Assembly (NCBI GenBank): GCA_018824085.1
Contig: JAHJHI010000034.1
Coordinates: forward strand, 62,001 to 126,000
Length of the DNA: 64,000 nucleotides
Origin: Gammaproteobacteria bacterium
GTDB lineage: Bacteria > Pseudomonadota > Gammaproteobacteria > Burkholderiales > Rhodocyclaceae
Direction of reading: 5' to 3'
Made by a program: the position numbers and the translations under genes. This document shows positions 1 through 8,826 of the stretch, in pieces. The notes under the pieces were generated by a model. It was given only the letters and a program-made list of their open reading frames with translations. It searched no databases and was not told the DNA's origin. Position 1 is the first letter of the stretch. Every line of letters begins with the position of its first letter.

Positions 1-378
1 GCGCGTGACGTCGATGTTGTATTCGAAGGAGGCCGGCGTCTTGCCGTCCTCGCGCAGCGAGCCGTCCATCATGACCGAACCGAATCCGAGGTCGATCGCG
101 CCCTGGCAGATGGCCGGCGTCTGTCCGTGATCCTGGTGCATGACCAGCGGGATGTGCGGATAGGCTTCCATCGCCGCCTGGATGAGGTGCTTGATGAAGC
201 TCTCGCCGGCGTACTTGCGGGCGCCGGCGCTGGCCTGCAGGATGACCGGGGCGCCTACCTCGTCGGCGGCGGACATGACCGCCTGCACCTGTTCGAGGTT
301 GTTCACGTTGAAGGCCGGCAGGCCGTAGCCGTTTTCGGCTGCGTGGTCGAGCAACTGGCGCATGGACACCATGGGCAT
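1..378 (-). CDS. fba: Fructose-bisphosphate aldolase class II, N-terminal part
   Basis: This is the first 126 codons of a class II (zinc-dependent) aldolase, which makes or cleaves fructose 1,6-bisphosphate (and sedoheptulose bisphosphate in the Calvin cycle). The start is fixed by AGGAGA eight bases upstream of ATG at 378. The conserved N-terminus (LPAFNVNN), the HQDHG zinc and catalytic motif and the MMDGS segment are visible. The family is about 350 residues long, so roughly two thirds lie beyond the left edge. It is the last visible gene of the cbb-type operon, 19 bp after pyk. Confidence 0.95.
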   Translation of the reverse strand, partial: MPMVSMRQLLDHAAENGYGLPAFNVNNLEQVQAVMSAADEVGAPVILQASAGARKYAGESFIKHLIQAAMEAYPHIPLVMHQDHGQTPAICQGAIDLGFGSVMMDGSLREDGKTPASFEYNIDVTR

Positions 379-397
379 GGAAATTCTCCTGGCTGGA

Positions 398-1846
398 TCA
401 GATAACGGTCGAGAGTTGACGATACTCCCCGACCTTGACGATTTTCAGTGTATTGGTACCGCCCGGAACGCCGATAGGCTCGCCGAAGGACAGCACGATG
501 AGGTCGCCGACCTTCACGGCACCGCTGCGCAGCAGTTCTGCCTCGGCATCGACCAGCATGCGGTCACGGTCGGCGCCGTCGGCCAGATTGATCATCAGCG
601 GCGTGACGCCGCGATACATCGAAAGCTTGTAGCGCGTGCGCACTTCCGGCGTCAGCGCATAGATCGGCACGCCGCTGTTCAGGCGTGACATCCACAGCGA
701 GGTCGAACCGGACTGGGTCAGCGTGGCGATGGCCTTCACCTTGAGGTGGAAGGCCGAGAACAGCGCGGCCATCGCGATCGACTGGTCGATGCGGGTGAAA
801 ACTCGCTGCAGGAACTCCTGGTCGAGCTTCACTTCGGCGGTCTTTTCCGCTTCGACGCAGATGCGGCTCATGGCTTCGACGGTTTCAACCGGATACTGGC
901 CGGACGCCGTTTCCGCCGACAGCATGACCGCGTCGGTGCCGTCCAGTACCGCATTGGCGACGTCGGACACCTCGGCGCGGGTGGGCACCGGGCTGTTGAT
1001 CATCGACTCCATCATCTGCGTGGCAGTGATGACCAGCTTGTTCATTTCGCGCGACACCCGAATGATGCGCTTCTGCATTGCCGGTACCGCGGCGTCGCCC
1101 ACTTCGACCGCGAGGTCGCCGCGCGCCACCATGGCGCCATCGGACGCTTCGAGTATCTCTTCCAGCGCCGGAATGGCTTCGACCCGCTCGATCTTGGCGA
1201 TCAGGCGCGCGTCCGACCCGGCGGCGCGCAGCAGCTCACGCGCCTGGCGCATGTCGTCGCCGCACTTCGGAAAGCTCACCGCGACGTAGTCGACATTGAG
1301 CGACGCGGCGATCTTGATGTCTTCCATGTCCTTCGCCGTGAGCGCCGGCGCCGACAGGCCGCCGCCCTGGCGGTTGATGCCCTTGTTGTTGGACAGCTCG
1401 CCACCGTGGCGCACCGTGCAGTGGATCAGCGTGTCGGACACCGACTTCACGTCCATGACGATGCGGCCGTCGTCGAGCAGCAGCACGGCGCCCGGTTCGA
1501 CATCATTCACCAGTTCCGGGTAGTCCAGGCCGACCCGGTCGGCGTCGCCCATCTGGCACTCGATGTCGAACGTGAACTTCTGGCCCGCCTTGAGCAGCAC
1601 CTTGCTGCCGGCGAACTTGCCGACGCGGATCTTGGGGCCCTGCAGGTCTGCCATGACGCCGACCGTACGGCCCACCTTTGCCGTCACCGCATGCAGCAGT
1701 TCGACGCGCGCACGATGGTCGTCCGCCTTCCCGTGCGAGAAGTTGAGCCGGACCACATCGACGCCGGCCTCGACGAGCCGGGTCAGGGTGGCCAGATCGC
1801 TGGAGGCGGGGCCCAGCGTTGCGACGATTTTCGTAAAGCGGTGCAT
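398..1846 (-). CDS. pyk: Pyruvate kinase
   Basis: A 482-residue pyruvate kinase, which converts phosphoenolpyruvate and ADP to pyruvate and ATP in the cytoplasm. The N-terminal TKIVATLGP segment, LNFSHG, the metal and substrate loop [10 protein letters not shown] and the signature TATQMMESM are all intact, and length is normal for the family. It sits between pgk (30 bp upstream) and fba (19 bp downstream) on one strand, so it is probably co-transcribed with Calvin-cycle genes. That placement gives the operon an outlet from 3-phosphoglycerate towards pyruvate. The ribosome site is weak. Confidence 0.97.
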   Translation of the reverse strand: MHRFTKIVATLGPASSDLATLTRLVEAGVDVVRLNFSHGKADDHRARVELLHAVTAKVGRTVGVMADLQGPKIRVGKFAGSKVLLKAGQKFTFDIECQMGDADRVGLDYPELVNDVEPGAVLLLDDGRIVMDVKSVSDTLIHCTVRHGGELSNNKGINRQGGGLSAPALTAKDMEDIKIAASLNVDYVAVSFPKCGDDMRQARELLRAAGSDARLIAKIERVEAIPALEEILEASDGAMVARGDLAVEVGDAAVPAMQKRIIRVSREMNKLVITATQMMESMINSPVPTRAEVSDVANAVLDGTDAVMLSAETASGQYPVETVEAMSRICVEAEKTAEVKLDQEFLQRVFTRIDQSIAMAALFSAFHLKVKAIATLTQSGSTSLWMSRLNSGVPIYALTPEVRTRYKLSMYRGVTPLMINLADGADRDRMLVDAEAELLRSGAVKVGDLIVLSFGEPIGVPGGTNTLKIVKVGEYRQLSTVI

Positions 1847-1876
1847 GAGGCGACGGTGTCCGTGTTGTTGTTGAGA

Positions 1877-3043
1877 TCAGTCGTTGGAGCGCTTCTGCAG
1901 GATGTCGACAGCGGGCAGGGTCTTGCCTTCGAGGAACTCGAGGAAGGCGCCGCCGCCGGTCGAGATGTAGCTCACCTGATTGGCGATTCCGTATTTTGCG
2001 ATGGCGGCGAGCGTATCGCCACCGCCGGCGATCGAGTAGGCCTTTGATTCCGCAATGGCGCGCGCCAGCGTTTCGGTGCCGTGACCGAAGGCGTCGAATT
2101 CGAACACGCCGACCGGACCGTTCCAGACGATGGTGCCGGCGGCCTTGAGCGTTTCGGCGAGCTTTGCCGCGGCCTTCGGGCCGATGTCCAGGATCATGTC
2201 GTCGTCGGCCACCTCATCGACCGGCTTCACGGTCGCTTCGGCATCGGCGGAGAAGGTCTTCGCGCATACGACGTCTTCCGGCAGCGGCACGCTTGTCTTG
2301 GCCATTACGCGTCTGGCAGCGTCGACCAGATCGGGTTCGGCCAGCGACTTGCCGATGTTCTTGCCGGCGGCCAGCAGGAAGGTGTTGGCGATGCCGCCGC
2401 CGACGACGAGCTGGTCAACCTTGTCGGCCAGCGTCTCCAGCAGCGTGAGCTTGGTCGACACCTTGGAGCCCGCGACGATGGCCGCAAGCGGCCGCGCGGG
2501 CTGGCCCAGTGCCTTGCCCAGCGCGTCGAGTTCGCTCGCCATCAACGGTCCGGCACAGGCGACGGGTGCGTACTGGCCCATGCCGAAGGTGGTGGCTTCG
2601 GCGCGGTGCGCGGCGCCGAAGGCGTCATTGACCCACACGTCGCACAGTGCGGCGAGTTTCTTCGACAGCGCATCGTCGCATTTCTTCTCGCCGACGTTGG
2701 CGCGGCAGTTCTCCAGCAGCACGAGTTCGCCCGGCGCAACGGTGACGCCATCGACCCAGTCGGCGACGAGCTTCACGTCGAAACCGAGCAGTTCGGACAT
2801 GCGGCGCGCGATCGGTGCGAGCGAATCCGCGGGTTTGAGCTGGCCTTCGACCGGCCGGCCCAGATGCGACGTGACCATGACGGCGGCGCCAGCGTCGAGC
2901 GCGCTGCGGATGGCGGGCAGCGAGGCGCGGATGCGCGTGTCTTCCGTGATGTTGCCGGCGTCGTCCTGCGGCACGTTGAGATCGCAGCGGATGAACACCC
3001 GCTTGCCCTTGATATCGAGATCTGAAAGTCGCTTGAACTGCAT
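1877..3043 (-). CDS. pgk: Phosphoglycerate kinase
   Basis: A 388-residue phosphoglycerate kinase that interconverts 3-phosphoglycerate and 1,3-bisphosphoglycerate. The motifs RCDLNVP near the N-terminus, SHLGRP and the C-terminal STGGGA nucleotide loop are present. The frame is open a further 36 codons upstream, but the ATG at 3043 is chosen because it begins the conserved [14 protein letters not shown] and has AAGGA at a normal distance. It lies third from the promoter-distal end of the cbb-type operon, 112 bp after gap, and a GC-rich hairpin fills that gap. Confidence 0.97.
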   Translation of the reverse strand: MQFKRLSDLDIKGKRVFIRCDLNVPQDDAGNITEDTRIRASLPAIRSALDAGAAVMVTSHLGRPVEGQLKPADSLAPIARRMSELLGFDVKLVADWVDGVTVAPGELVLLENCRANVGEKKCDDALSKKLAALCDVWVNDAFGAAHRAEATTFGMGQYAPVACAGPLMASELDALGKALGQPARPLAAIVAGSKVSTKLTLLETLADKVDQLVVGGGIANTFLLAAGKNIGKSLAEPDLVDAARRVMAKTSVPLPEDVVCAKTFSADAEATVKPVDEVADDDMILDIGPKAAAKLAETLKAAGTIVWNGPVGVFEFDAFGHGTETLARAIAESKAYSIAGGGDTLAAIAKYGIANQVSYISTGGGAFLEFLEGKTLPAVDILQKRSND

Positions 3044-3106
3044 CGAAGTGTCCTTGACCGCGTGGCCGCAAAGAGTGAATGGGGTTCGGGAAAGGGAAAA
3101 ACGAAG

Positions 3107-3138
3107 CGGGGCGAAGGGCGCGTACGCCCTCGGCCCCG
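3107..3138 (-). terminator. Intercistronic hairpin between gap and pgk
   Basis: Arms 3107-3120 and 3125-3138 pair at 12 of 14 positions around a CGTA loop. On the minus strand the stem is followed six bases later by five T residues, so it resembles a weak intrinsic terminator. As the flanking genes are co-directional, it more likely sets relative gap and pgk mRNA levels (partial termination or a 3' end stabiliser) than ends the operon. Confidence 0.5.
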
Positions 3139-3155
3139 CCGTCATCCGCAATGCC

Positions 3156-4169
3156 TTACTTGGCGCTCATCAGGGCGACGGTCGTGTCCAGCATGCGGTT
3201 GGAGAAACCCCACTCGTTGTCGTACCAGGACAGCACCTTCACCAGCGTGCCGTCCATGACGCGGGTCTGCGTCGAGTCGAAGATCGAGGAGCGGGCATCG
3301 TGGTTGAAGTCGACCGATACCAGCGGCTCGACGTTGTAGCCGAGAACGCCCTTGAGTTCATTCTCCGAGGCGGCCTTCAGGATGTCATTCACTTCGTCGG
3401 CCGTGGTGGCGCGGGCGGCGGTGAAGGTGAGGTCAACGATGGACACGTTGATCGTCGGCACGCGCATCGCGAAGCCGTCCAGCTTGCCGTTCAGTTCCGG
3501 CAGCACCAGCCCGACCGCGGCGGCTGCACCGGTCTTGGTCGGGATCATGGACTGCGTGGCGCTGCGCGCGCGGCGCAGGTCTTCGTGATAGACGTCGGTC
3601 AGCACCTGGTCGTTGGTGTAGGCGTGAATGGTGGTCATCAGGCCGTGCTTGACGCCGATCTTGTCGTTGAGCGGCTTGACCAGCGGCGCGAGGCAGTTGG
3701 TGGTGCAGCTCGCGTTCGAGATGACGGTGTCGCTTGCCTTGAGCACGCCGTGATTCACGCCATAGACGACGGTGGCATCGACGTCCTTGCCGCCCGGCGC
3801 GGAAATGATGACCTTCTTCGCGCCGCCCTTGATGTGGGCCGAGGCCTTTTCCTTGGAGGTGAAGAAGCCCGTGCATTCCAGCACCACGTCCACGCCGAGT
3901 TCGCCCCACGGCAGTTCGGCCGGATTGCGATTGGCCAGCACGCGGATCTTGTCGCCATTGACCACCATGTAATCACCGTCGACGCTCACTTCGCCCGGGA
4001 ACTTGCCGTGGGCGGTGTCGTAGCGGGTCAGGTGCGCATTGGTCTTCGGGTCGCCCAGATCGTTGATCGCGACGATCTGGATGTCGTGGCGCTTGCCGCC
4101 TTCGTAGTGTGCACGCAGCACATTGCGGCCGATGCGCCCGTAACCGTTGATGGCAACCTTGATCGTCAT
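3156..4169 (-). CDS. gap: Glyceraldehyde-3-phosphate dehydrogenase, type I
   Basis: A 337-residue phosphorylating GAPDH. The Rossmann start GYGRIGR and the catalytic SCTTNC motif (Cys155) are intact. An aspartate follows the second beta strand (INDLGD), as usual for NAD-preferring enzymes. In this operon it should run in the gluconeogenic direction during carbon fixation and in the glycolytic direction otherwise. AAGGGAG precedes the ATG. It is 90 bp downstream of tkt and 112 bp upstream of pgk. Confidence 0.97.
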   Translation of the reverse strand: MTIKVAINGYGRIGRNVLRAHYEGGKRHDIQIVAINDLGDPKTNAHLTRYDTAHGKFPGEVSVDGDYMVVNGDKIRVLANRNPAELPWGELGVDVVLECTGFFTSKEKASAHIKGGAKKVIISAPGGKDVDATVVYGVNHGVLKASDTVISNASCTTNCLAPLVKPLNDKIGVKHGLMTTIHAYTNDQVLTDVYHEDLRRARSATQSMIPTKTGAAAAVGLVLPELNGKLDGFAMRVPTINVSIVDLTFTAARATTADEVNDILKAASENELKGVLGYNVEPLVSVDFNHDARSSIFDSTQTRVMDGTLVKVLSWYDNEWGFSNRMLDTTVALMSAK

Positions 4170-4259
4170 TTAAGCAACTCCCTTTCCGGTGGGTGTGGAT
4201 TCAAGAAAAGTTTTTGATTGTGCGGCGGGGCTTTTGGCCGCGCTGCGCCATAGTTGGCA

Positions 4260-6281
4260 TCACCTGCCAAGCAGTTGTCGTGCCGCCTTCGCCACGGCTT
4301 CTGCCGTGATGCCGAACGCCTTGTAAAGCTCGCCTGCCGGGGCCGACTCGCCGAAGTGGTCGATGCCGATGACCGCGCCCTCCAGTCCGACGTACTTGCG
4401 CCACAGGTCGGTCACGCCCGCTTCGACGGCCACACGCGGAATTCCGCGCGGCAGGACCTGTTCGCGCCAGGCGATGTCCTGGCGGTCGAACACCGATGTC
4501 GACGGCATGGACACGACGCGCACGGTGATGCCATCCGCTTCGAGGGCCGCCTGCGCGGCGAGCGCCAGCGAGACTTCGGAGCCGGTGGCGATCAGCACGG
4601 CTTCCACCTTGCCGGCCGCATCGGACAGCACGTAACCACCGCGCGCGATGGCGGCGATCGTCGTCGCGTCGCGCGGCACGTGCGGCAGGTTCTGGCGCGA
4701 GAACATCATCGACGTCGGGCCGTCGGCGCGCTTGAGCGCACTGGACCACGCGACGGCTGACTCGACCGTGTCGCACGGACGCCAGACGTCCATATTGGGC
4801 ATCAGGCGCAACGTGGCGGTCTGTTCGACCGGCTGGTGGGTCGGGCCGTCCTCGCCCAGACCGATGGAGTCGTGCGTGAACACGAATATCTGGCGCACCT
4901 TCATCAGCGCCGCCATGCGCAGCGCGTTGCGCGCGTATTCCGAGAACATCAGGAAGGTGGCGGTGTAGGGAATGAAGCCGCCGTGCAGCGCGATGCCGTT
5001 CGCGATGGCCGCCATGCCGAATTCGCGCACGCCGTAATAGATGTAGTTGCCGCCCGGGTTTTCGGCCGACACGCCGCGGGAGCCCGACCACAACGTCAGG
5101 TTGGAGCCGGCGAGGTCGGCCGAACCGCCGAGCAGTTCGGGCAGTGCCGGCGAGAATGCTTCGATGCAGTTCTGGCTGGCCTTGCGGCTGGCGATGCTGT
5201 CGGCCTTCGCGTCGAATCCGGTCAGCGTCGCGGCGATGGTTTCGTCGAAATCGGCCGGCAGCGAGCCGCGCACACGGCGCGTGAATTCCGCGGCGAGACC
5301 GGGGTGCGCGGCGCTATAGGCGGCAAAGCGCGTGTTCCAGCCGGTTTCGGCTTCCTTGCCGGCCGGCCGGGCATCCCATGCTTCGTACACGTCGGCCGGA
5401 ATGTCGAACGGCGCGTGCGTCCAGCCGATGAATTTGCGCGTGGCTTCAATCTCGGCGGCGCCAAGCGCCGCGCCATGCACGTCGTGGGTGCCGGCCTTGT
5501 TCGGTGAGCCCAGACCGATGACGGTGCGGCAGCAGATCAGGCTCGGGCGTGAGGTATCGCTCTTCGCGGCGCGAATGGCTGCGTCGATGGCTTCGCTGTC
5601 ATGGCCGTCGACTGCGGCAACGACGTGCCAGCCGTATGCTTCGAAACGCTTGGGCGTGTCGTCCGCGAACCAGCCCTTGACGTGGCCGTCGATCGAGATG
5701 CCGTTGTCGTCGTAGAACACGATCAGCTTGCCCAGACCCTGCGTGCCGGCCAGCGAGCAGGCTTCGTGGGAAATGCCTTCCATCAGGCAACCGTCGCCGA
5801 CGAAGGCGTAGGTCCAGTGGTCGACGATGGCGTGGCCCGGCTGATTGAACTGGGCGGCGAGCGTGCGTTCGGCGAGCGCCATGCCGACCGCGTTCGCAAG
5901 GCCCTGGCCAAGCGGACCGGTGGTCGTTTCGATACCCGGTGCGTAGCCGTATTCAGGGTGGCCCGGGGTCTTGGAATGCAGCTGGCGGAAGGATTTGAGG
6001 TCGTCGATCGACAGGTCGTAGCCGCTCAGGTGGAGCAGCGCGTACAGCAGCATGGAGCCGTGTCCGTTGGACAGCACGAAGCGGTCACGGTCAGGCCACT
6101 GCGGATTGGCAGGGTTGTGGCGCAGGTGCCGACGCCACAACACTTCCGCAATCTCCGCCATGCCCATCGGGGCGCCGGGATGGCCGGAGTTGGCTTTCTG
6201 CACGGCATCCATTGCCAGGGCACGAATGGCGCCAGTGATCGGGTTGAAACCTGCTTTCGGGGTGACGGACTGGACGCTCAT
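4260..6281 (-). CDS. tkt: Transketolase
   Basis: A 673-residue thiamine-diphosphate transketolase for the Calvin and pentose-phosphate rearrangements. GHPGAPMG near the N-terminus, the TPP/metal motif beginning GDGCLMEG and the NGISIDG segment are clear. The frame is open further upstream, but homologous sequence begins at the ATG at 6281 ([12 protein letters not shown]). It lies 117 bp after prk in the operon, so cbbT would be an equally good name. Confidence 0.96.
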   Translation of the reverse strand: MSVQSVTPKAGFNPITGAIRALAMDAVQKANSGHPGAPMGMAEIAEVLWRRHLRHNPANPQWPDRDRFVLSNGHGSMLLYALLHLSGYDLSIDDLKSFRQLHSKTPGHPEYGYAPGIETTTGPLGQGLANAVGMALAERTLAAQFNQPGHAIVDHWTYAFVGDGCLMEGISHEACSLAGTQGLGKLIVFYDDNGISIDGHVKGWFADDTPKRFEAYGWHVVAAVDGHDSEAIDAAIRAAKSDTSRPSLICCRTVIGLGSPNKAGTHDVHGAALGAAEIEATRKFIGWTHAPFDIPADVYEAWDARPAGKEAETGWNTRFAAYSAAHPGLAAEFTRRVRGSLPADFDETIAATLTGFDAKADSIASRKASQNCIEAFSPALPELLGGSADLAGSNLTLWSGSRGVSAENPGGNYIYYGVREFGMAAIANGIALHGGFIPYTATFLMFSEYARNALRMAALMKVRQIFVFTHDSIGLGEDGPTHQPVEQTATLRLMPNMDVWRPCDTVESAVAWSSALKRADGPTSMMFSRQNLPHVPRDATTIAAIARGGYVLSDAAGKVEAVLIATGSEVSLALAAQAALEADGITVRVVSMPSTSVFDRQDIAWREQVLPRGIPRVAVEAGVTDLWRKYVGLEGAVIGIDHFGESAPAGELYKAFGITAEAVAKAARQLLGR

Positions 6282-6398
6282 CGGACGGGGTACGGGCCGG
6301 AAAAACCCATAATTATCCGCGAAAACAAGGAGTCTGGATAGCCGGCGACCGTGGCGGGCGGCCCGCCGGGTTCGCATCTGAGCGCCGGCGGTCCGCCG

Positions 6399-7283
6399 TC
6401 AGTAGCGCGCGCGCGCCTTGCGGCCGTTTTCGACCAGACGGAGGATGAGCGGCGTGAAGATGAGCTGCATCGCCAGTTCGATCTTGCCGCCCGGGATCAC
6501 GATGGTGTTGGCTCGCGACATGAAGGCGCCCTGCATCATGTTCAGCAGGTACTGGAAGTCGATGCCGCGCGGATTGGCGAAACGGATCACGACCATGGAC
6601 TCTTCCGCCGTCGGAATCGAGCGCGCGATGAAGGGATTGGACGTGTCCACCATCGGAACGCGCTGGAAATTGATGTGGGTGTTTTCGAACTGGGAACAGA
6701 TGTAGTGCACGTATTCCGGCATGCGGCGCAGGATGGTGTCGGTCACCGCCTCGGTGGTGTAGCCGCGCATTTCCCGGTCGCGGTGAAGCTTCTGTATCCA
6801 CTCGAGATTGATTGTCGGCACCACGCCGATGCGCAGGTCGACGTGCTGGGCGATGTCGATCCGGTCCGTCTTCACCGCACCGTGAAGGCCTTCGTAGAAC
6901 AGGATGTCGGTGCCGGGAGGAATCTCCTCCCATTCGGTGAAGGTGCCCTGCGGCTGGTTGTACGGCGCGGCTTCCGTGTCGTTGTGCAGATATTTGCGCA
7001 GGCGTCCGCTGCCTTCCGCCCCGTATTGCTGGAACAGCGCCTCCAGTTCCTCGAACAGGTTGGCGCCGGGGCCGAAGTGGCTGAAGTGCTTGTTGCCGGC
7101 CGCCTCTTCGCGTGCCATCGCGGCCTTCATTTCCTCGCGGTTGTAGCGATGGAAGGCGTCACCCTCGACGATGACGGGGTTGACGCCTTCCCGGCGGAAA
7201 ATGTGCGCGAAGGTGCGGGTGACGGTGCTTGTGCCGGCGCCCGACGAACCGGTGATGGCGATGACTGGGTGACGGGCTGACAT
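6399..7283 (-). CDS. prk: Phosphoribulokinase (proteobacterial type)
   Basis: A 294-residue phosphoribulokinase that makes ribulose 1,5-bisphosphate from ribulose 5-phosphate and ATP. The P-loop GSSGAGTST lies at about residues 12-20, and the following EGDAFHRYNR segment is typical of the short proteobacterial (class I) form. I place the start at 7283, although the frame stays open far upstream. The enzyme has no accepted role outside the Calvin cycle, so the genome should encode RuBisCO elsewhere; none is in this window. It is 38 bp after fbp. Confidence 0.96.
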   Translation of the reverse strand: MSARHPVIAITGSSGAGTSTVTRTFAHIFRREGVNPVIVEGDAFHRYNREEMKAAMAREEAAGNKHFSHFGPGANLFEELEALFQQYGAEGSGRLRKYLHNDTEAAPYNQPQGTFTEWEEIPPGTDILFYEGLHGAVKTDRIDIAQHVDLRIGVVPTINLEWIQKLHRDREMRGYTTEAVTDTILRRMPEYVHYICSQFENTHINFQRVPMVDTSNPFIARSIPTAEESMVVIRFANPRGIDFQYLLNMMQGAFMSRANTIVIPGGKIELAMQLIFTPLILRLVENGRKARARY

Positions 7284-7321
7284 GCGGACCTCTTTCCTGA
7301 AACCGTTTCCGGGCGCTGGAA

Positions 7322-8416
7322 TCAGAGCGTGGAAAACAGCCCCCGTACATTGAACAGGGGCGAAGTGTATTCCCGATCGAGGCCCTGATCGCTTTCGTGG
7401 TGGTATTGCTCGATGCGGCGCACCTCGTCGCGCGAGCCGAAAATCAGCGGCGTGCGGCTTTGCAGGCTGCGCGGCGTCAGTTCGAGTATCCGGCTGCGGC
7501 CGGTCGTTGCGGCGCCACCCGCCTGTTCTATCAGGAAGGCGATCGGGTTCGCTTCGTACATCAGCGAAATGCGCCCCGGCGAGGGTGGCTCCATCGTGTC
7601 TTCCGGGTACAGGATGACGCCGCCGCGCGTGAGTACACGGAAGGTTTCGGCCACCAGGGATGCAATCCAGCGCATGTTGAAGTCGGTTTCGCGCGGGCCG
7701 GTCTGGCCGGCCAGGCACTCTTCGACATAGCGCTTGACCGGCGGCTCCCAGAAGCGCGACTTCGACGCATTTATCGCGAATTCGGAGGTGTGCTCCGGAA
7801 TGCGCATCTGCGGGTGCGTCAGGATGAAGGCGCCGATGTCGCGGTCGAGCGTGAAACCGTCGACGCCTTCGCCGGTCGTCAGTACCAGCATGGTCGACGG
7901 TCCGTACAGTGCAAAGCCTGCGCACACCTGCTCGGTGCCCGGTTGCAGGAAATCGGACAGCTGCGGCTCGGCGCCCGGATTGGGCGTGTGAAGTACCGAA
8001 AAAAGGCTGCCTATCGTCAGATTGACGTCGATGTTGTTGCTGCAGTCGAGCGCATCGAACAGCAGCAGGTATTTTCCGCGCGGTGGCTGGTCCGGCGTCG
8101 GGATGAATCCATCCAGGCCTTCCGGCGCCAGTGCCGCCAGATGGCCGCCCCACTCGCACTCGCGCAGCATCGCCTCGTTGGCGATGGTGTCGAGCTTCTG
8201 CGTGACCCGACCGGAAAGATTGATCGCAGCACCGCTGCCCACCGCCTCGAAGCTGCCCAGGGTGCCGACCAGAGCGCCCTTGTTCACGTTGTTGGAGATG
8301 ATCTTCACGGCCGTCGCCACGGCGTTCAGCATGCTCGAGAAAATTCCGCTGGCGTGCGGGTGGCGTTGCTGTGCTTCGATGGTGTATCGCGTCAGGGTCT
8401 TGCGCCCTTCACTCAT
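7322..8416 (-). CDS. fbp: Fructose-1,6-bisphosphatase class I, divergent active site
   Basis: A 364-residue class I FBPase, the first gene of the cbb-type operon. The N-terminal allosteric/dimer region, the D121..D124 metal pair and NIDVN are present. Two usual motifs are altered: the SEE metal/catalytic glutamate pair reads APEG (single Glu99), and DPLDGSSNID reads DALDCSNNID. It may therefore differ in kinetics or regulation, or be specialised for the Calvin cycle. The start at 8416 has a strong GGAGGAGG site at 8422-8429. That site is complementary to a CCUCCUCC run in the mRNA leader (8630-8639). Confidence 0.88.
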   Translation of the reverse strand: MSEGRKTLTRYTIEAQQRHPHASGIFSSMLNAVATAVKIISNNVNKGALVGTLGSFEAVGSGAAINLSGRVTQKLDTIANEAMLRECEWGGHLAALAPEGLDGFIPTPDQPPRGKYLLLFDALDCSNNIDVNLTIGSLFSVLHTPNPGAEPQLSDFLQPGTEQVCAGFALYGPSTMLVLTTGEGVDGFTLDRDIGAFILTHPQMRIPEHTSEFAINASKSRFWEPPVKRYVEECLAGQTGPRETDFNMRWIASLVAETFRVLTRGGVILYPEDTMEPPSPGRISLMYEANPIAFLIEQAGGAATTGRSRILELTPRSLQSRTPLIFGSRDEVRRIEQYHHESDQGLDREYTSPLFNVRGLFSTL

Positions 8417-8421
8417 GGCAG

Positions 8422-8429
8422 CCTCCTCC
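8422..8429 (-). promoter_or_regulatory. Ribosome-binding site of fbp
   Basis: GGAGGAGG on the minus strand, five bases before the fbp ATG (8416). It is unusually strong and is an exact 8-base complement of part of the pyrimidine run at 8630-8639 in the same predicted leader RNA, so it may be sequestered. Confidence 0.75.
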
Positions 8430-8574
8430 GATACATGTGTCGGTTTATCGTAGCCGGACGACGCTCACACTGTCACACGACAGCTTTGGATAGTGCGCCA
8501 CGACGGCGAAGGACGGAGGGGTGCTGCAAGGGTGGAGCGATGTGCTCCGCAGGGTGCAACAGAGTGTGCGGTGC

Positions 8575-8609
8575 AAAAAAATACCCCGGACTCTTGCGAG
8601 CCGGGGTAT
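8575..8609 (-). terminator. Strong intrinsic terminator inside the fbp-cbbR intergenic region
   Basis: A nine-pair stem ATACCCCGG (8581-8589) / CCGGGGTAT (8601-8609), extended inward by CTC/GAG, is followed on the minus strand by seven T residues (8575-8581). It points towards fbp. No minus-strand gene lies between it and cbbR, so it must end a leader or small RNA. Confidence 0.85.
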
Positions 8610-8744
8610 GAATCCACAAACAAGGTTGTGGAGGAGGAGCCTGTGTCACCTGTCTTTTTTGTTTGTTTGACAGGGTTTGACGATGATCTGTGCGCTATCG
8701 GTAGTATGCAGATTCAGTGCTTCGCGGCTTTTCCGTTGCTGTTG
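8575..8744 (-). ncRNA. Candidate leader RNA or sRNA upstream of fbp with anti-SD motif
   Basis: Between a promoter-like TATATT (8751-8756) and an intrinsic terminator (8575-8609), the minus strand could give an RNA of about 170 nt. It contains a hairpin CCUGUC/GACAGG (8649-8674) with a 14-nt A-rich loop, then CUCCUCCUCC (8630-8639). A CCACAA/UUGUGG hairpin (8614-8631) overlaps that run by two bases, and the terminator follows. It has no convincing reading frame. It could be a free sRNA, or the terminated form of a cbb-operon leader in which read-through yields the long mRNA. The structure elements are read directly; the transcript itself is inferred. Confidence 0.5.
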
Positions 8745-8750
8745 CAGTGC

Positions 8751-8779
8751 AATATATCTGGAATCGACCATGGTTGAAA
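8751..8779 (-). promoter_or_regulatory. Candidate promoter of the cbb-type operon
   Basis: TATATT on the minus strand (8751-8756) with a 17-bp spacer to a poor -35 TTTCAA (8774-8779). A weak -35 next to a LysR operator is usual for LysR-activated promoters. Transcription would begin near 8744. Confidence 0.4.
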
Positions 8780-8780
8780 A

Positions 8781-8815
8781 TAAGATGTTTTGATAACATG
8801 GATCAAACATTCTTA
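8781..8815. promoter_or_regulatory. CbbR-type operator
   Basis: Two nested dyads. ATGTT-N5-AACAT (8785-8799) contains a LysR T-N11-A core. A larger imperfect repeat pairs 8781-8794 with 8802-8815. The site ends 11 bp before cbbR and is centred about 50 bp upstream of the predicted fbp start point, fitting autoregulation plus activation of the divergent operon. Confidence 0.6.
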
Positions 8816-8826
8816 TCTCACCTGAT

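Noticed and set aside
2130-4217. A 695-codon plus-strand frame across pgk and gap
   Set aside because: It is antisense to two certain enzymes and has no ribosome site or recognisable domain.
8667-8707. TTGACA and TTGACG followed by TAGTAT as a cbbR promoter
   Set aside because: The spacings (29 and 19 bp) are poor, and the sequence also forms the leader hairpin on the other strand. It cannot be excluded but is not supported.
8493-8777. A 94-codon plus-strand frame in the fbp-cbbR gap
   Set aside because: It crosses the terminator and promoter elements, has no ribosome site and no conserved pattern.
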